Shown here: positions 1-8,812 of the stretch, in pieces | How positions within the stretch are numbered: position 1 is the stretch's first letter | Layout: each line of letters starts with the position of its first letter | NCBI GenBank assembly: GCA_046347475.1 | Contig: JAXMGD010000005.1 | Span: forward strand, 62,001 to 126,000 | DNA from: CAMCXE01 sp046347475 | GTDB lineage: Bacteria; Pseudomonadota; Gammaproteobacteria; Pseudomonadales; Cellvibrionaceae | Length of the DNA: 64,000 nt | Reading direction: 5' to 3' | Made by a program: the position numbers and the translations under genes | The notes under the pieces: generated by a model | The model's input: only the letters and a program-made list of their open reading frames with translations | Told to the model about the DNA's origin: nothing | Database searches by the model: none

Positions 1-626
1 GCCTGGGTGCGGTGCAGTTGTACTACGTGGCCGCCGACGCCGAGAGCATCGCCTAAGTCAGAGGCGATGGAGCGAATATAGGTGCCTTTGCTGCAGTGGA
101 TGTCCAATACCAATTCAGCCGCCGGGCCCTGGTTGAAGGCCAATAAATCAAGGCTATAAATAGTCACCGGGCGGGCAGGGCGCTCAATCTCTACGCCCTC
201 GCGGGCCAGTTTATAGAGCGGGCGGCCTTGATGTTTAAGGGCCGATACCATGGGCGGCACTTGTAGAATGGGGCCGCGAAAGGCTTCTAAGGCGTGGTTG
301 ACTTGATCCAGTGTGATGGCGCTAGCATCCACACGGCTGATTTCCGCCCCCTCGCAATCACAGGTATCGGTGCGCACACCCAATTGCACCCGCGCTTGGT
401 AGCGTTTATCGGCGTCCAACAGATGGGAAGAAAATTTGGTGGCTTCACCAAAACACAGAGGTAATACGCCAGTGGCTAAGGGGTCTAGGCTACCGGTGTG
501 GCCTGCTTTGTTGGCGAAAAACAGGTGTTTAGCCTGTTGCAGCGCGCGGTTAGAGGTTATGCCGTGGGGTTTATTGAGAATAAGTAGGCCGTTTACCACC
601 CGGCCATAATGTTTACTGCGGCCCAA
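1..626 (-). CDS. truB: tRNA pseudouridine(55) synthase TruB, C-terminus cut by the window edge
   Basis: TruB isomerises U55 to pseudouridine in the T-loop of tRNAs. Read on the minus strand, the frame gives the family's signature: LNKPHGITSN near the N-terminus, then AGHTGSLDPLATGVLP, which carries the catalytic Asp, then RLYKLAREG-like and GTYIRSIASDLG segments. About 208 residues are present, so roughly the last third (the PUA-like end) lies beyond base 1. The start is most likely TTG at 626-624, giving M-G-R-S-K-H-Y-G. It lies only 3 bases after the rbfA stop, and a GAGGA ribosome site sits inside the rbfA end. This is the usual rbfA-truB order of the nusA-infB operon. Confidence 0.93.
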   Translation of the reverse strand, partial: MGRSKHYGRVVNGLLILNKPHGITSNRALQQAKHLFFANKAGHTGSLDPLATGVLPLCFGEATKFSSHLLDADKRYQARVQLGVRTDTCDCEGAEISRVDASAITLDQVNHALEAFRGPILQVPPMVSALKHQGRPLYKLAREGVEIERPARPVTIYSLDLLAFNQGPAAELVLDIHCSKGTYIRSIASDLGDALGVGGHVVQLHRTQ

Positions 627-629
627 GGC

Positions 630-1025
630 TTATTCCTCGTCGGAGCCAGTGTCGTGCTGGTGGGCCTTGTCGGCGGCCACCGCTTTATCAATCAGCTGGC
701 TGAGGGCTTGGCCTTTAATGGAGGCTTCGTCGTAATAAAAAAACAGACGCGGGCTGATGCGCAGGGCTACATCTTTACAGACTATGCCCCGCAGGAAGCT
801 TGCGGCCTTGTTGAGTATTTCAACCGCTTGACGGCAGCGGGCGGCATCCTGCTCGCCGACCAAAGTGAAGTACACCTTGGCCATGGTGAGGTCTTTAGCC
901 ACCACCACGGCGTTAATGTTCACCATACCTAAGCGCGGGTCGCGCACTTCATTGGGGATCGCCTGGGCGAGGCTGCGTTGGACTGCGTCAGCTACGCGGT
1001 CAGAGCGTTTAAACTCTCGTGCCAT
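630..1025 (-). CDS. rbfA: 30S ribosome-binding factor RbfA
   Basis: RbfA is a small KH-fold protein that binds the 30S subunit and helps mature the 5' end of 16S rRNA, notably in cold growth. The 131 residues begin MAREFKRSDRVADAVQR, the typical family start, and contain the DPRLGMVNI segment. The tail is Asp/Glu-rich (GSDEE). It lies between infB (18 bases upstream) and truB (3 bases downstream) on the same strand, so it is almost certainly cotranscribed and may be translationally coupled to truB. Confidence 0.97.
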   Translation of the reverse strand: MAREFKRSDRVADAVQRSLAQAIPNEVRDPRLGMVNINAVVVAKDLTMAKVYFTLVGEQDAARCRQAVEILNKAASFLRGIVCKDVALRISPRLFFYYDEASIKGQALSQLIDKAVAADKAHQHDTGSDEE

Positions 1026-1043
1026 AACAAAAGGCGGGCGCGC

Positions 1044-3746
1044 TTAGAGCGAGCGCGCCACCTCCTTCACTTCGTACACTTCGATCTGATCGCCCACTTT
1101 TACTTCGTAGTTCTTCACGCCGATACCACATTCCATACCATGGCGCACTTCGGCTACGTCATCTTTAAAGCGGCGCAGTGATTCCAATTCACCTTCGAAG
1201 ATCACCACGTTATCGCGCAGTACACGAATACGTTTGTTGCGGTAGACCGTACCTTCCAACACCATACAACCAGCCACCTGGCCGAATTTGGGCGAGCGGA
1301 AGGTGTCGCGCACCTGGGCGATACCCAGAATAGTCTCCACGCGCTCGGGGTCGAGCATGCCGGAAAGGGCGGCTTTCACTTCGTCGATCAGCTGGTAAAT
1401 GATGCTGTAATAACGAATATCCACGCCTTCGCGTTCAGCCAATTTGCGCGCACTGCCGTCGGCGCGCACGTTAAAGCCCACCACAATGGCCCGGGTGGTC
1501 ATGGCCAGGTTGATGTCGTTTTCGGTAATGCCACCGACGCCATCACCCACAATGCGCACTTCCACTTCGTTGTTGCCCAGCTCCAATAGTGCTGCGTTGA
1601 TGGCTTCTAAGGAGCCGCGCACATCGGTTTTCACCACCACAGAGAGGGTTTTCTTCTCGCCTGCGGCAATGTTGGCGAACATGTTTTCCAGCTTGGAGAC
1701 CTGGGTGCGCGCCATGCGTTCTTCGCGCTCTTTAACGGCACGGAACTCGGATACTTCGCGGGCTTTACGCTCATCGGACACCACGGCGAAATCATCACCC
1801 GCATTGGGAGCCACGTCTAAACCGAGAATCTCCACGGGTACAGACGGGCCAGCTGCTTTGATTTGGGCGCCATGTTCATCCACCATTGCACGCACGCGGC
1901 CAAAGCTTTGGCCGGCCAGCACCATATCGCCGGTTTTCAGTTCACCGTTTTGTACTAATAAGGTCGCCACTACACCGCGGCCTTTATCCATGCGCGATTC
2001 AATCACCACACCGCGGCCCGGTACATTCACCTGGGCGTTGAGCTCTAATAATTCCGCTTGAATGGCTACGGCTTCCAACAATTGGTCTACGCCATCACCG
2101 GTTAAGGCTGAGACCTGCACAAACTGTGTATCACCACCCCAATCGTCAGGGATTACATCTTTAACCACCAACTCGTTTTTCACGCGGTCTGGGTCTGCGC
2201 TGGGTTTATCGCATTTGTTAATGGCCACCACCATAGGTACACCGGCCGCTTTGGCGTGTTTGATGGCTTCTTCCGTTTGCGGCATCACACCGTCATCGGC
2301 GGCCACTACTAGAATCACCACGTCAGTGCAGCGGGCACCGCGGGCACGCATGGCGGTAAACGCGGCGTGGCCGGGGGTATCTAAAAAGGTGAGTTCACCA
2401 TGGCTGGTGGGTACACGGTAAGCACCTATGTGCTGCGTGATACCACCAGCTTCACCAGCGGCTACTTTGGCCTTGCGGATATAGTCCAACAGAGAGGTTT
2501 TACCGTGGTCAACGTGGCCCATCACCGTAATGATTGGTGCGCGTGTCACGTACTCGCCGTCTTGTTGATCGATGGTACGCTGGAAGTTATGTTCAACCGC
2601 ATCGTGGCTGACCAATACGGCCTGGTGGCCAAAATCCGACACCACAATGTGGGCCGTGTCCTGGTCGATCACTTGGTTGAGGCTGGCCATAACACCGGAT
2701 TTCATCAGGTGTTTCACCACTTCAGTGCCCTTAACGCTCATGCGCGAGGCCAATTCAGAGACGGTAATGCTTTCGGGGATTTCAACTTCGTGCACAATTT
2801 TACTCGTAGGCTTTTTAAAGCCGTGTTTGTTGGCCAGCTTACGGCTGCCCTTGCGATGACCCCGTGGCCCGCCAAACTCATTGTCTTCATCAAGATAAGT
2901 TAGGACGGCAGAGCCTTTTTTGGGCGCTACTACAGCTGTTTTCTTAACAGCTTTGCCCGCTTTTTTGTTGTGACGATTGCGGCTGTCTTCTTCTTCCTCA
3001 ATCGGTATTTCTACGGTGCGCTCTTTTTTCTTGCTGAGCTTGTGTTTCTCTTCCTCAGCCTTAGCGGCTAACTCTTCGGCGCTAAGCACGGGCGCTGCAG
3101 TGGGCTTTTTAGTCACCAGTTTTTTGGCTTCTTCTTTTTTGCGACGCTCTTCAGCGGCTTTACGGGCTAACGCATCGGCTTCTTTGGTGGCATTTTGGCG
3201 GGCCAAAATTGCCGCCTGACGGCGGTTTTCCGCATCGTCTACAAATACGCGCGGCTGAGGTGCCGCGGGTGCCGCCTCTGCTTCCACCACGGGTAGTTCT
3301 TCAACCACTTCGGGTGCGGCCACTTCGACAACAGGGGCCGCCACTTCAGCTTCCACCGCTTCAATTAGCTCCTGCTCGCTGTCGATTTCGAGCAATTCTT
3401 CGGCCTCAGTTAGGGCGTCGTGCTCACCACCCGCATCACCGTCTAAATCCGTGCGTTTAACGTATGTGCGTTTTTTGCGCACTTCAACGTTTACGGTTTT
3501 GCGCGCGCTACCGGTGCCGGTTTTCAGCGTAGTGGTTGTTTTGCGCTTGAGGGTAATTTTGCGCGGCGCTTCGGCGCTTTCACCGTGCTGGGTTTTTAGG
3601 AACGCCAGCAGGGTTTGTTTTTCTTCATCCGACACCATGTCGGTGGCTTTTTTGTGTGCTAAACCCGCTTGACCCATTTGCGACAACAGACGCTCTACGG
3701 ATGCGCCTACGGATTTGGCTAGGTCGTTAACAGTTACGTCTGCCAT
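1044..3746 (-). CDS. infB: translation initiation factor IF-2
   Basis: IF-2 is the GTPase that brings fMet-tRNA to the 30S subunit and promotes subunit joining. The 900-residue protein has the full gammaproteobacterial layout: an N-terminal IF2-N domain (residues 1-50), a long Lys/Glu/Ala-rich linker (about 90-300), a second IF2-N domain (about 320-375), then the G domain with GHVDHGKT (about 410), DTPGHAAF and NKCD. The beta-barrel and C-terminal fMet-tRNA domains follow. It lies 18 bases from the nusA stop and runs into rbfA. Nothing looks damaged. Confidence 0.98.
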   Translation of the reverse strand: MADVTVNDLAKSVGASVERLLSQMGQAGLAHKKATDMVSDEEKQTLLAFLKTQHGESAEAPRKITLKRKTTTTLKTGTGSARKTVNVEVRKKRTYVKRTDLDGDAGGEHDALTEAEELLEIDSEQELIEAVEAEVAAPVVEVAAPEVVEELPVVEAEAAPAAPQPRVFVDDAENRRQAAILARQNATKEADALARKAAEERRKKEEAKKLVTKKPTAAPVLSAEELAAKAEEEKHKLSKKKERTVEIPIEEEEDSRNRHNKKAGKAVKKTAVVAPKKGSAVLTYLDEDNEFGGPRGHRKGSRKLANKHGFKKPTSKIVHEVEIPESITVSELASRMSVKGTEVVKHLMKSGVMASLNQVIDQDTAHIVVSDFGHQAVLVSHDAVEHNFQRTIDQQDGEYVTRAPIITVMGHVDHGKTSLLDYIRKAKVAAGEAGGITQHIGAYRVPTSHGELTFLDTPGHAAFTAMRARGARCTDVVILVVAADDGVMPQTEEAIKHAKAAGVPMVVAINKCDKPSADPDRVKNELVVKDVIPDDWGGDTQFVQVSALTGDGVDQLLEAVAIQAELLELNAQVNVPGRGVVIESRMDKGRGVVATLLVQNGELKTGDMVLAGQSFGRVRAMVDEHGAQIKAAGPSVPVEILGLDVAPNAGDDFAVVSDERKAREVSEFRAVKEREERMARTQVSKLENMFANIAAGEKKTLSVVVKTDVRGSLEAINAALLELGNNEVEVRIVGDGVGGITENDINLAMTTRAIVVGFNVRADGSARKLAEREGVDIRYYSIIYQLIDEVKAALSGMLDPERVETILGIAQVRDTFRSPKFGQVAGCMVLEGTVYRNKRIRVLRDNVVIFEGELESLRRFKDDVAEVRHGMECGIGVKNYEVKVGDQIEVYEVKEVARSL

Positions 3747-3764
3747 TGTATTTCCTCAGCTCAC

Positions 3765-5279
3765 CTATTTAGAGTCTGCAAACCAGGGGGCGCGGGCAGC
3801 CATAATCAGGCTCGCCGCACGTTTTTCAGTCATGCCTTCGATATCCAATAGATCATCGACGGATTGTTCAGCCAAATCTTCCATGGTGCGAATGCCGATG
3901 CTGGCAAGGACAAACGCCAGAGGCCTATCCATACCCTCCATGGTTAATAAGTCTTCGGCTGGGTCAGTATTTTCCAGCTCTTCTTCGCTCGCCAAGGCTT
4001 GGGTGAGCAGGGCGTCTTTGGCGCGCGCACGCAGCTCTTGAGCAATCTCTTCATCAAAGCCTTCGATGGCGAGGAATTCCTCTAAAGGAACGTAGGCAAT
4101 TTCTTCCAAAGTAGTGAAGCCTTCTTCAACCAATACTTCGGCCACGTCTTCTTCAATATCCAAAGCCGCCATAAAGGTTTCTTTCACGCTGCCGGTTTCG
4201 GCGGCTTGTTTTTCCTGCCACTTGGCCATGCTCATGACGTTAATTTCCCAGCCGGTCAGCTCAGAGGCGAGGCGTACATTCTGGCCGCCGCGACCAATAG
4301 CTTGGGCCAGGCCATCATCGGCCACCGCCACATCCATTGCGCCCGTGTCTTCGTCGATCACAATGGAGTCGATCTCGGCGGGGGCCATGGCGTTGATAAC
4401 ATACTGAGCGGGGTTGTCGTGCCAGAGCACTATGTCAATGCGCTCACCGGCTAATTCGTTAGAAACCGCTTGTACGCGGGAGCCCCGCATACCCACACAG
4501 GCGCCGACGGGGTCGATACGTCCATCGTTAGTGGAAACAGCAATTTTGGCCCGTGAACCCGGATCGCGAGCGGCGCCGCGCAGGGTGATAATTTCTTCGG
4601 CGATTTCTGGCACTTCAATGCGGAACAATTCCAGCAGCATTTGTGGGCAGGAGCGGCTTAAAAACAGCTGCGGGCCGCGGGCATCGGGGCGTACTTCAAG
4701 CAGCACGGCGCGGATGCGATCATTCATGCGGAAAATTTCTCGGCCCACCAGTTGGTCGCGGGGCAGTAGGCCTTCAGCGTTATTGCCCAGGTCCACAATA
4801 ATATTGTCGCGCGTCACTTTTTTGACCATGCCGGAAACCAGCTCGCCGACTTTGCCTCGGTATTCATCAACTATCTGTGCGCGCTCAGCTTCCCGCACTT
4901 TTTGCACGATCACTTGCTTAGCTGTTTGTGCGGCAATTCGGCCGAACTCGACGTTCTCGATGGTTTCGGAATACACATCGCCCGGCTTTAAGCTGGGGTC
5001 TTTTTCGTGGGCTTCTTGCAGGGTGAATTCGGTGCCTAAGGCTGCCAATGTGTCATCACCGACTACTTTCCAGCTGCGCTCAGTCACATAGCCGCCTGTG
5101 CGGCGATCGATGGTGACGGTAATCGTGGAGTCTTCGTCAAAGCGTTTTTTAGCGGCCGTAGCCAGAGCCAGCTCAATGGCTTCAAAGATAATATTGCGGT
5201 CAACGCCTTTTTCGTTTGAGACCGCATCGGCTACCAACAGAATTTCTTTTTTAGCGACCGGCGTAATTTCTTTTTTCAT
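3765..5279 (-). CDS. nusA: transcription termination/antitermination protein NusA
   Basis: NusA binds RNA polymerase and modulates pausing, Rho-dependent and intrinsic termination, and rRNA antitermination. The 504 residues show the N-terminal RNAP-binding domain, an S1 domain (about 135-200), two KH domains (GACVGMRGSRVQ and AIGRGGQNVRLAS), and two C-terminal acidic helix-hairpin repeats (about 380-495) as in E. coli. The two acidic repeats are typical of gammaproteobacteria and are missing in many other phyla. It sits between rimP and infB. NusA regulates its own operon in E. coli, which makes the hairpin-rich leader upstream of rimP notable. Confidence 0.98.
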   Translation of the reverse strand: MKKEITPVAKKEILLVADAVSNEKGVDRNIIFEAIELALATAAKKRFDEDSTITVTIDRRTGGYVTERSWKVVGDDTLAALGTEFTLQEAHEKDPSLKPGDVYSETIENVEFGRIAAQTAKQVIVQKVREAERAQIVDEYRGKVGELVSGMVKKVTRDNIIVDLGNNAEGLLPRDQLVGREIFRMNDRIRAVLLEVRPDARGPQLFLSRSCPQMLLELFRIEVPEIAEEIITLRGAARDPGSRAKIAVSTNDGRIDPVGACVGMRGSRVQAVSNELAGERIDIVLWHDNPAQYVINAMAPAEIDSIVIDEDTGAMDVAVADDGLAQAIGRGGQNVRLASELTGWEINVMSMAKWQEKQAAETGSVKETFMAALDIEEDVAEVLVEEGFTTLEEIAYVPLEEFLAIEGFDEEIAQELRARAKDALLTQALASEEELENTDPAEDLLTMEGMDRPLAFVLASIGIRTMEDLAEQSVDDLLDIEGMTEKRAASLIMAARAPWFADSK

Positions 5280-5301
5280 GAAATTCTCTCTTTATTATTT
5301 C

Positions 5302-5757
5302 CTAGAATCGGGGAGCAACATTGGCTTTATCAATTAACTCAAAGGGTAATAAATATTCTTCGTCGTCCACCTGCAGGACAATTTCATCGCCCTCTACACC
5401 TTTGAGTAGGCCGCTGAATTTGCGTCGGCCTTCAAATGCCAGGCGCAATTTAACTACCAGGTTTTCGCCCACACACTGTTGGTATTGGCTCAATTTATAC
5501 AGCGGGCGATCCATGCCGGGGGATGACACTTCCAGCGTGTACTCGCTGGAGATAGGGTCTTCTACATCTAACACGGCACTTGCCTGACGGCTGACCTGCT
5601 CGCAGTCTTCAACGCCAATACCGTCGGCTTTGTCGATGTAAATGCGCAGCACCGACCGGCGGCCCTGCGCGAAAAATTCGATGCCCCAGAGTTGACAGCC
5701 AAGGGCTTCAACCACGGGTTCTAGCAGAGCTTCTAAACGCTCTTGTAACGATGCCAT
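5302..5757 (-). CDS. rimP: ribosome maturation factor RimP
   Basis: RimP assists 30S assembly. The chosen start, ATG at 5757, gives 151 residues beginning MASLQERLEALLEPVVEALG, which matches the family start and length. A longer in-frame reading to 5859 would add 34 residues encoded by terminator-like hairpins and is rejected. A GTGAG ribosome site lies 6 bases upstream. The protein has the alpha-beta N domain and the SH3-like C domain (FSGLLKGVEGDEIVL). It is the first protein gene after the initiator tRNA, as in E. coli metY-rimP-nusA. Confidence 0.96.
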   Translation of the reverse strand: MASLQERLEALLEPVVEALGCQLWGIEFFAQGRRSVLRIYIDKADGIGVEDCEQVSRQASAVLDVEDPISSEYTLEVSSPGMDRPLYKLSQYQQCVGENLVVKLRLAFEGRRKFSGLLKGVEGDEIVLQVDDEEYLLPFELIDKANVAPRF

Positions 5758-5772
5758 AACCAACTCACAAAC

Positions 5773-5796
5773 AAAAAATGGGCGCGAGGCCCATTT
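5773..5796 (-). terminator. terminator-like hairpin 3 in the rimP leader
   Basis: On the minus strand an 8-base stem, AAATGGGC paired with GCCCATTT, encloses a 5-base loop and runs into a U tract (complement of 5773-5778). It ends 15 bases before the rimP start codon. The position suggests attenuation rather than a simple operon end. Confidence 0.6.
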
Positions 5797-5820
5797 AAAA
5801 AACCGCAGGTGCCGCACCTG
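5797..5820 (-). terminator. terminator-like hairpin 2 in the rimP leader
   Basis: A perfect 7-base stem (CAGGTGC/GCACCTG, almost no loop, so the tip must open) is followed on the minus strand by CGG and six U residues. It is the middle of three hairpins between the initiator tRNA and rimP. Confidence 0.5.
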
Positions 5821-5847
5821 GGGTCGCCTTTGCAAAGGCCAGATAAC

Positions 5848-5868
5848 AAAAAACCCCATATAGGGGCC
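5848..5868 (-). terminator. terminator-like hairpin 1, downstream of tRNA-fMet
   Basis: A short CCCC/GGGG stem with a TATAT loop is followed by six U residues on the minus strand. It is the first hairpin met by transcription leaving the tRNA gene. A partial terminator here would release tRNA precursor while letting some polymerases continue into rimP-nusA. Confidence 0.5.
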
Positions 5869-5918
5869 GATCGCGTTGGCTGCGCCAACTCATTTCACCA
5901 ATTTAATCGCAATTAAAT

Positions 5919-5995
<77 letters not shown>

Positions 5996-6090
5996 CCGGG
6001 TTCAGCTGTCTGTGTTGCATCAGCTGAGGTCGCGCATTCTAGGGATCTGCAGCAGGTGCGTCAACCCATATTTTATTTATTTTTAAAGGC

Positions 6091-7041
6091 TTACAGCTGA
6101 TTGCGTAATTTAAGCTGTTCAGGGTAGGGGGCGAGATAAACCTGTTGATTAATGTAGTCGCAGGCGTAATGGGTTAAATAATGTTTCAGCAGCGTGATGG
6201 GCACAATCAGCGGCACCAGGCTAAGTCGATAATCCTCCACGGCTTTGAGTAAATCCTGCTTGAGGTTGGCGGCTACCTGCTTTTTTAGATATCCCAGTAT
6301 GTGGTAGAGCACATTGACGTGGTTGCGCCGGGTGGGGGGCTTAATAATCCCATTAAAAAAGGCCTGTTCGTATTCGCGCAAGACGGCGGCAAAGTCGCCC
6401 ACTCCGGCGCTGGCGACCAGGCGGCCTAATTGGCGATAAAGCGCTTGGCCGTGGGCCATAACAAAGTATTTGTAGCGGCTGTGGAACTGCACGAGCTGTT
6501 GCGGGCTGGCGTTGGGAATTAAATTGCAGCGCCATTCATGGTAAGCATAGACGCGGGCAATAAAGTTTTCGCACAGACCGGGGTCGTTAAGGCGGGCCTC
6601 TTCTTCCATGGGTAAGAGGGGTAATTGTTCTTTTAAGGCCTGGGCAAAAATGCCTGCGCGTTTGCCGGGCAGGGGGCTTTGGCCTGAGTACACCTTGGTG
6701 CTAAATAGGCCGCAGCTGGGGGAGTCTTTCATCAATATATAGCCGCTAAAGTGCTGTGCTTGGGTGGCCACTTCTCGGCCGTAGTTGGCTAGAGGTTCGG
6801 TGAGGTCTGCATCGGTGGCGGGCACTATGGCTCTGGGGGCTGCAAAATCGCCCACCAGGCGGATGGTTTGCCTGGGCACTCCAAGCCCTATGGCCACCTC
6901 CGGGCAAAAGCGGTGGAATTCAAAATAATCGTGCAGCCGCTGCGTGCAAAAGTCCGACTTCTTGTGACCCCCATTGAAGCGCACCGTATCGCCCAACAAA
7001 CAGGCAGAAATGCCTACGGGAATTTTTGACGGCATGGGCAT
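6091..7041 (-). CDS. DUF523 and DUF1722 (YbgA-like) fusion protein
   Basis: Two known domains of uncertain function are joined in 316 residues. The N-terminal half is DUF523, with conserved cysteines in ISACLLGDTVRFNGGHKK, FC and DSPSCGLF. These probably bind metal. The C-terminal half is DUF1722, the E. coli YbgA type (FHSRYKYFVMAHGQ, YHILGYLKKQVA). YbgA is often encoded near photolyase genes, but none is present here. It is a single gene with its own upstream region. An alternative start two codons later (ATG 7035) is possible. Confidence 0.88.
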   Translation of the reverse strand: MPMPSKIPVGISACLLGDTVRFNGGHKKSDFCTQRLHDYFEFHRFCPEVAIGLGVPRQTIRLVGDFAAPRAIVPATDADLTEPLANYGREVATQAQHFSGYILMKDSPSCGLFSTKVYSGQSPLPGKRAGIFAQALKEQLPLLPMEEEARLNDPGLCENFIARVYAYHEWRCNLIPNASPQQLVQFHSRYKYFVMAHGQALYRQLGRLVASAGVGDFAAVLREYEQAFFNGIIKPPTRRNHVNVLYHILGYLKKQVAANLKQDLLKAVEDYRLSLVPLIVPITLLKHYLTHYACDYINQQVYLAPYPEQLKLRNQL

Positions 7042-7109
7042 AACCTCGGAAGAGCAGTTAATGGGTTCAAGTAATTATGGGCGCATTTGCGCAAACTAGA
7101 ATTTTGGGC

Positions 7110-7140
7110 AAAAAAAACCCGGATGAGTATCCGGGCTTTT
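7110..7140 (-). terminator. Rho-independent terminator of the peroxiredoxin gene
   Basis: A 7-base stem (CCCGGAT/ATCCGGG, 4-base loop, 7118-7135) is followed on the minus strand by eight U residues (complement of 7110-7117). It lies just downstream of the peroxiredoxin stop at 7163. A short T run on the other side may let it act in both directions. Confidence 0.85.
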
Positions 7141-7162
7141 ACGGGTTGCAACGCTTAAAGGA

Positions 7163-7765
7163 TTAGAGCTTGCCAGCGTTCTCAGCCAGGTAAGCCGCTA
7201 CGCCTTCAGGGGTGGCAACCATGCCTTTGTCGCCGTCTTTCCAGCCAGCTGGGCATACTTCACCGTGCTCTTGATGGAAAATTAAGGCGTCGACGGTGCG
7301 CAGGGTTTCGTCTACGTTACGGCCAATTGGCAGATCGTTGACGATTTGTGAGCGCACAATACCTTCTTCGTCGATGATAAAGGTGCCACGGAAGGCCACA
7401 CCGCCTGCTGACTCAACGTCATAGGCTTTACAAATAGCGTGGTTGATGTCGGCTACCAAGGTGTACTTAACCGGGCCAATACCGCCTTCGTTAACAGGGG
7501 TGTTGCGCCAGGCGTTGTGGGTGAAGTGAGAGTCAATGGATACACCGATCACTTCTACACCGCGCTTGGCGAATTCGCCCACACGGCTATCAAAAGCCAG
7601 AAGCTCTGAAGGGCAGACAAAGGTGAAGTCCAGTGGGTAAAAGAAGACTACGGCTTTTTTACCTTTGGTGGCGGCGGAAAAACTGTAGCTATCAACAATT
7701 TCGCCATTGCCCAATACGGCAGCGGCAGTGAAGTCAGGTGCGGGTTTGCCTACTAATACGCCCAT
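7163..7765 (-). CDS. typical 2-Cys peroxiredoxin (AhpC/Prx1 family)
   Basis: This cytoplasmic thiol peroxidase reduces hydrogen peroxide, alkyl hydroperoxides and peroxynitrite. The 200-residue protein has the peroxidatic cysteine in FYPLDFTFVCPSE and the resolving cysteine in HGEVCPAGW near the C-terminus, which is the typical 2-Cys arrangement. The ribosome site GGAGAA precedes ATG 7765. It has its own terminator downstream. No ahpF-like reductase is adjacent, so recycling probably uses thioredoxin; this is inference. Confidence 0.95.
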   Translation of the reverse strand: MGVLVGKPAPDFTAAAVLGNGEIVDSYSFSAATKGKKAVVFFYPLDFTFVCPSELLAFDSRVGEFAKRGVEVIGVSIDSHFTHNAWRNTPVNEGGIGPVKYTLVADINHAICKAYDVESAGGVAFRGTFIIDEEGIVRSQIVNDLPIGRNVDETLRTVDALIFHQEHGEVCPAGWKDGDKGMVATPEGVAAYLAENAGKL

Positions 7766-7973
7766 AGGGGTTCTCCTATTGCTAAGGTTGAGGGTTAAAC
7801 AAAGGCTTTTGGGGTAACATCAATCAGGTGACTAAACCTGATAGCCTGAGCCAATCATAACCCGTTGCGGCGCAACATTAGATAAAATTTTTATATGGGT
7901 TCTATAGTGACAGGCAATCTAGCCTTAAAAGCAATCTAGTGGTGTACCTGTGTGAATGGGCGCTGTGCGCGGC

Positions 7974-8567
7974 CTATTGCCGCACCTGAATCGCAAAACC
8001 TGCCGCATTAAACGCTGCCACAACATGGTCGAGTTTTTCCTCGGCAACCTCTTCAATATCGCGATACAAATGCAGCGCTCGCAGTATGGCAAGGCTAATG
8101 CCGAGAAAAAAATGCCCCAACCACATTTCGCGCTGCTCGTATTGCCTGAGTACAAAAATGGCAATATCGCGGCTGTCTTTTAGGGTGATTTGAATTCTGT
8201 AGGTGTTGATTACATCGCGGTAGCGGCCGTGTAAATCCCACAGCCCCCAATCGCCCAGAAAAAATTCAATTAAAGCGCCGCCGTTGACTTCGCTAAAAAT
8301 ATGAATATTGCGCACCTGGTCAAAATCCACCGCCTCCCAGTTGGCCGTTTTTTTGGCCTTAAAATTAAAGCGTTTATGGGTGCCATCCACTCTAAATTCA
8401 CCCTGGCGGGTTTTTAAATAAAGCGCGCGCGTATTGCCCATTTCTTTAAGAATACTGCCGCCCCAAACCCGCTGCATAATTGCCTGCCAGACAAGGTTTA
8501 GCGCGTAGGAAATAGTTAAAAAAAGTATTAAACCCAAAATGAAGTGATGCTGTAAAAATGAATCCAT
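7974..8567 (-). CDS. uncharacterised membrane-anchored protein
   Basis: The 197 residues open with a hydrophobic helix (about 9-28, ILGLILFLTISYALNLVW) followed by a charged, beta-rich middle region and a second hydrophobic patch near 150-165. I do not recognise the family. The acidic C-terminal stretch (RDIEEVAEEKLDHVVAAF) looks helical. The start ATG 8567 lies 28 bases from a 13-unit pentanucleotide repeat, so its expression could vary by repeat slippage. It is a single gene on the minus strand, with no clear partner. Confidence 0.75.
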   Translation of the reverse strand: MDSFLQHHFILGLILFLTISYALNLVWQAIMQRVWGGSILKEMGNTRALYLKTRQGEFRVDGTHKRFNFKAKKTANWEAVDFDQVRNIHIFSEVNGGALIEFFLGDWGLWDLHGRYRDVINTYRIQITLKDSRDIAIFVLRQYEQREMWLGHFFLGISLAILRALHLYRDIEEVAEEKLDHVVAAFNAAGFAIQVRQ

Positions 8568-8594
8568 GAACTACCCCTTTTTATTTTAATGTAA

Positions 8595-8659
8595 TTGCCT
8601 TGCCTTGCCTTGCCTTGCCTTGCCTTGCCTTGCCTTGCCTTGCGTTGCCTTGCCTTGCC
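8595..8659. repeat. pentanucleotide tandem repeat, 13 units of TTGCC
   Basis: Nine perfect TTGCC units (8595-8639), one TTGCG variant, then three perfect units. On the strand of the downstream gene the unit reads GGCAA. The tract lies just upstream of the membrane protein start at 8567. Five-base repeats change frame or spacing when they gain or lose units, as in phase-variable loci. The 65-base tract is not inside a convincing gene. Confidence 0.97.
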
Positions 8660-8812
8660 CAGCCGCAGAGCGTCAATGCCTGGGTTAGTTAAACATCGAT
8701 CACGGTTAAGCAATTTGCTGAGTGCCAAGATTTGCGCCGAGTTTGCCCACCCGGTGGTGTGTATCGGCTTCTTGGTCGCGGCGCAACAAAACCGTGCAGA
8801 GGGAAACGCAGC

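Noticed and set aside
1444..2061. Long plus-strand frame opposite infB
   Set aside because: It is antisense to a well-conserved gene, Ser/Thr/Arg-rich and without any known domain. Similar frames opposite nusA and infB were dropped.
5758..5859. Longer start of rimP
   Set aside because: The extra 34 codons fall on terminator-like hairpins; ATG 5757 matches the family start and has a ribosome site.
8528..8728. A minus-strand frame reading through the TTGCC repeat (66 residues of RQGKA repeats)
   Set aside because: The repeat explains the open frame. The real start of the downstream gene lies at 8567, inside it.
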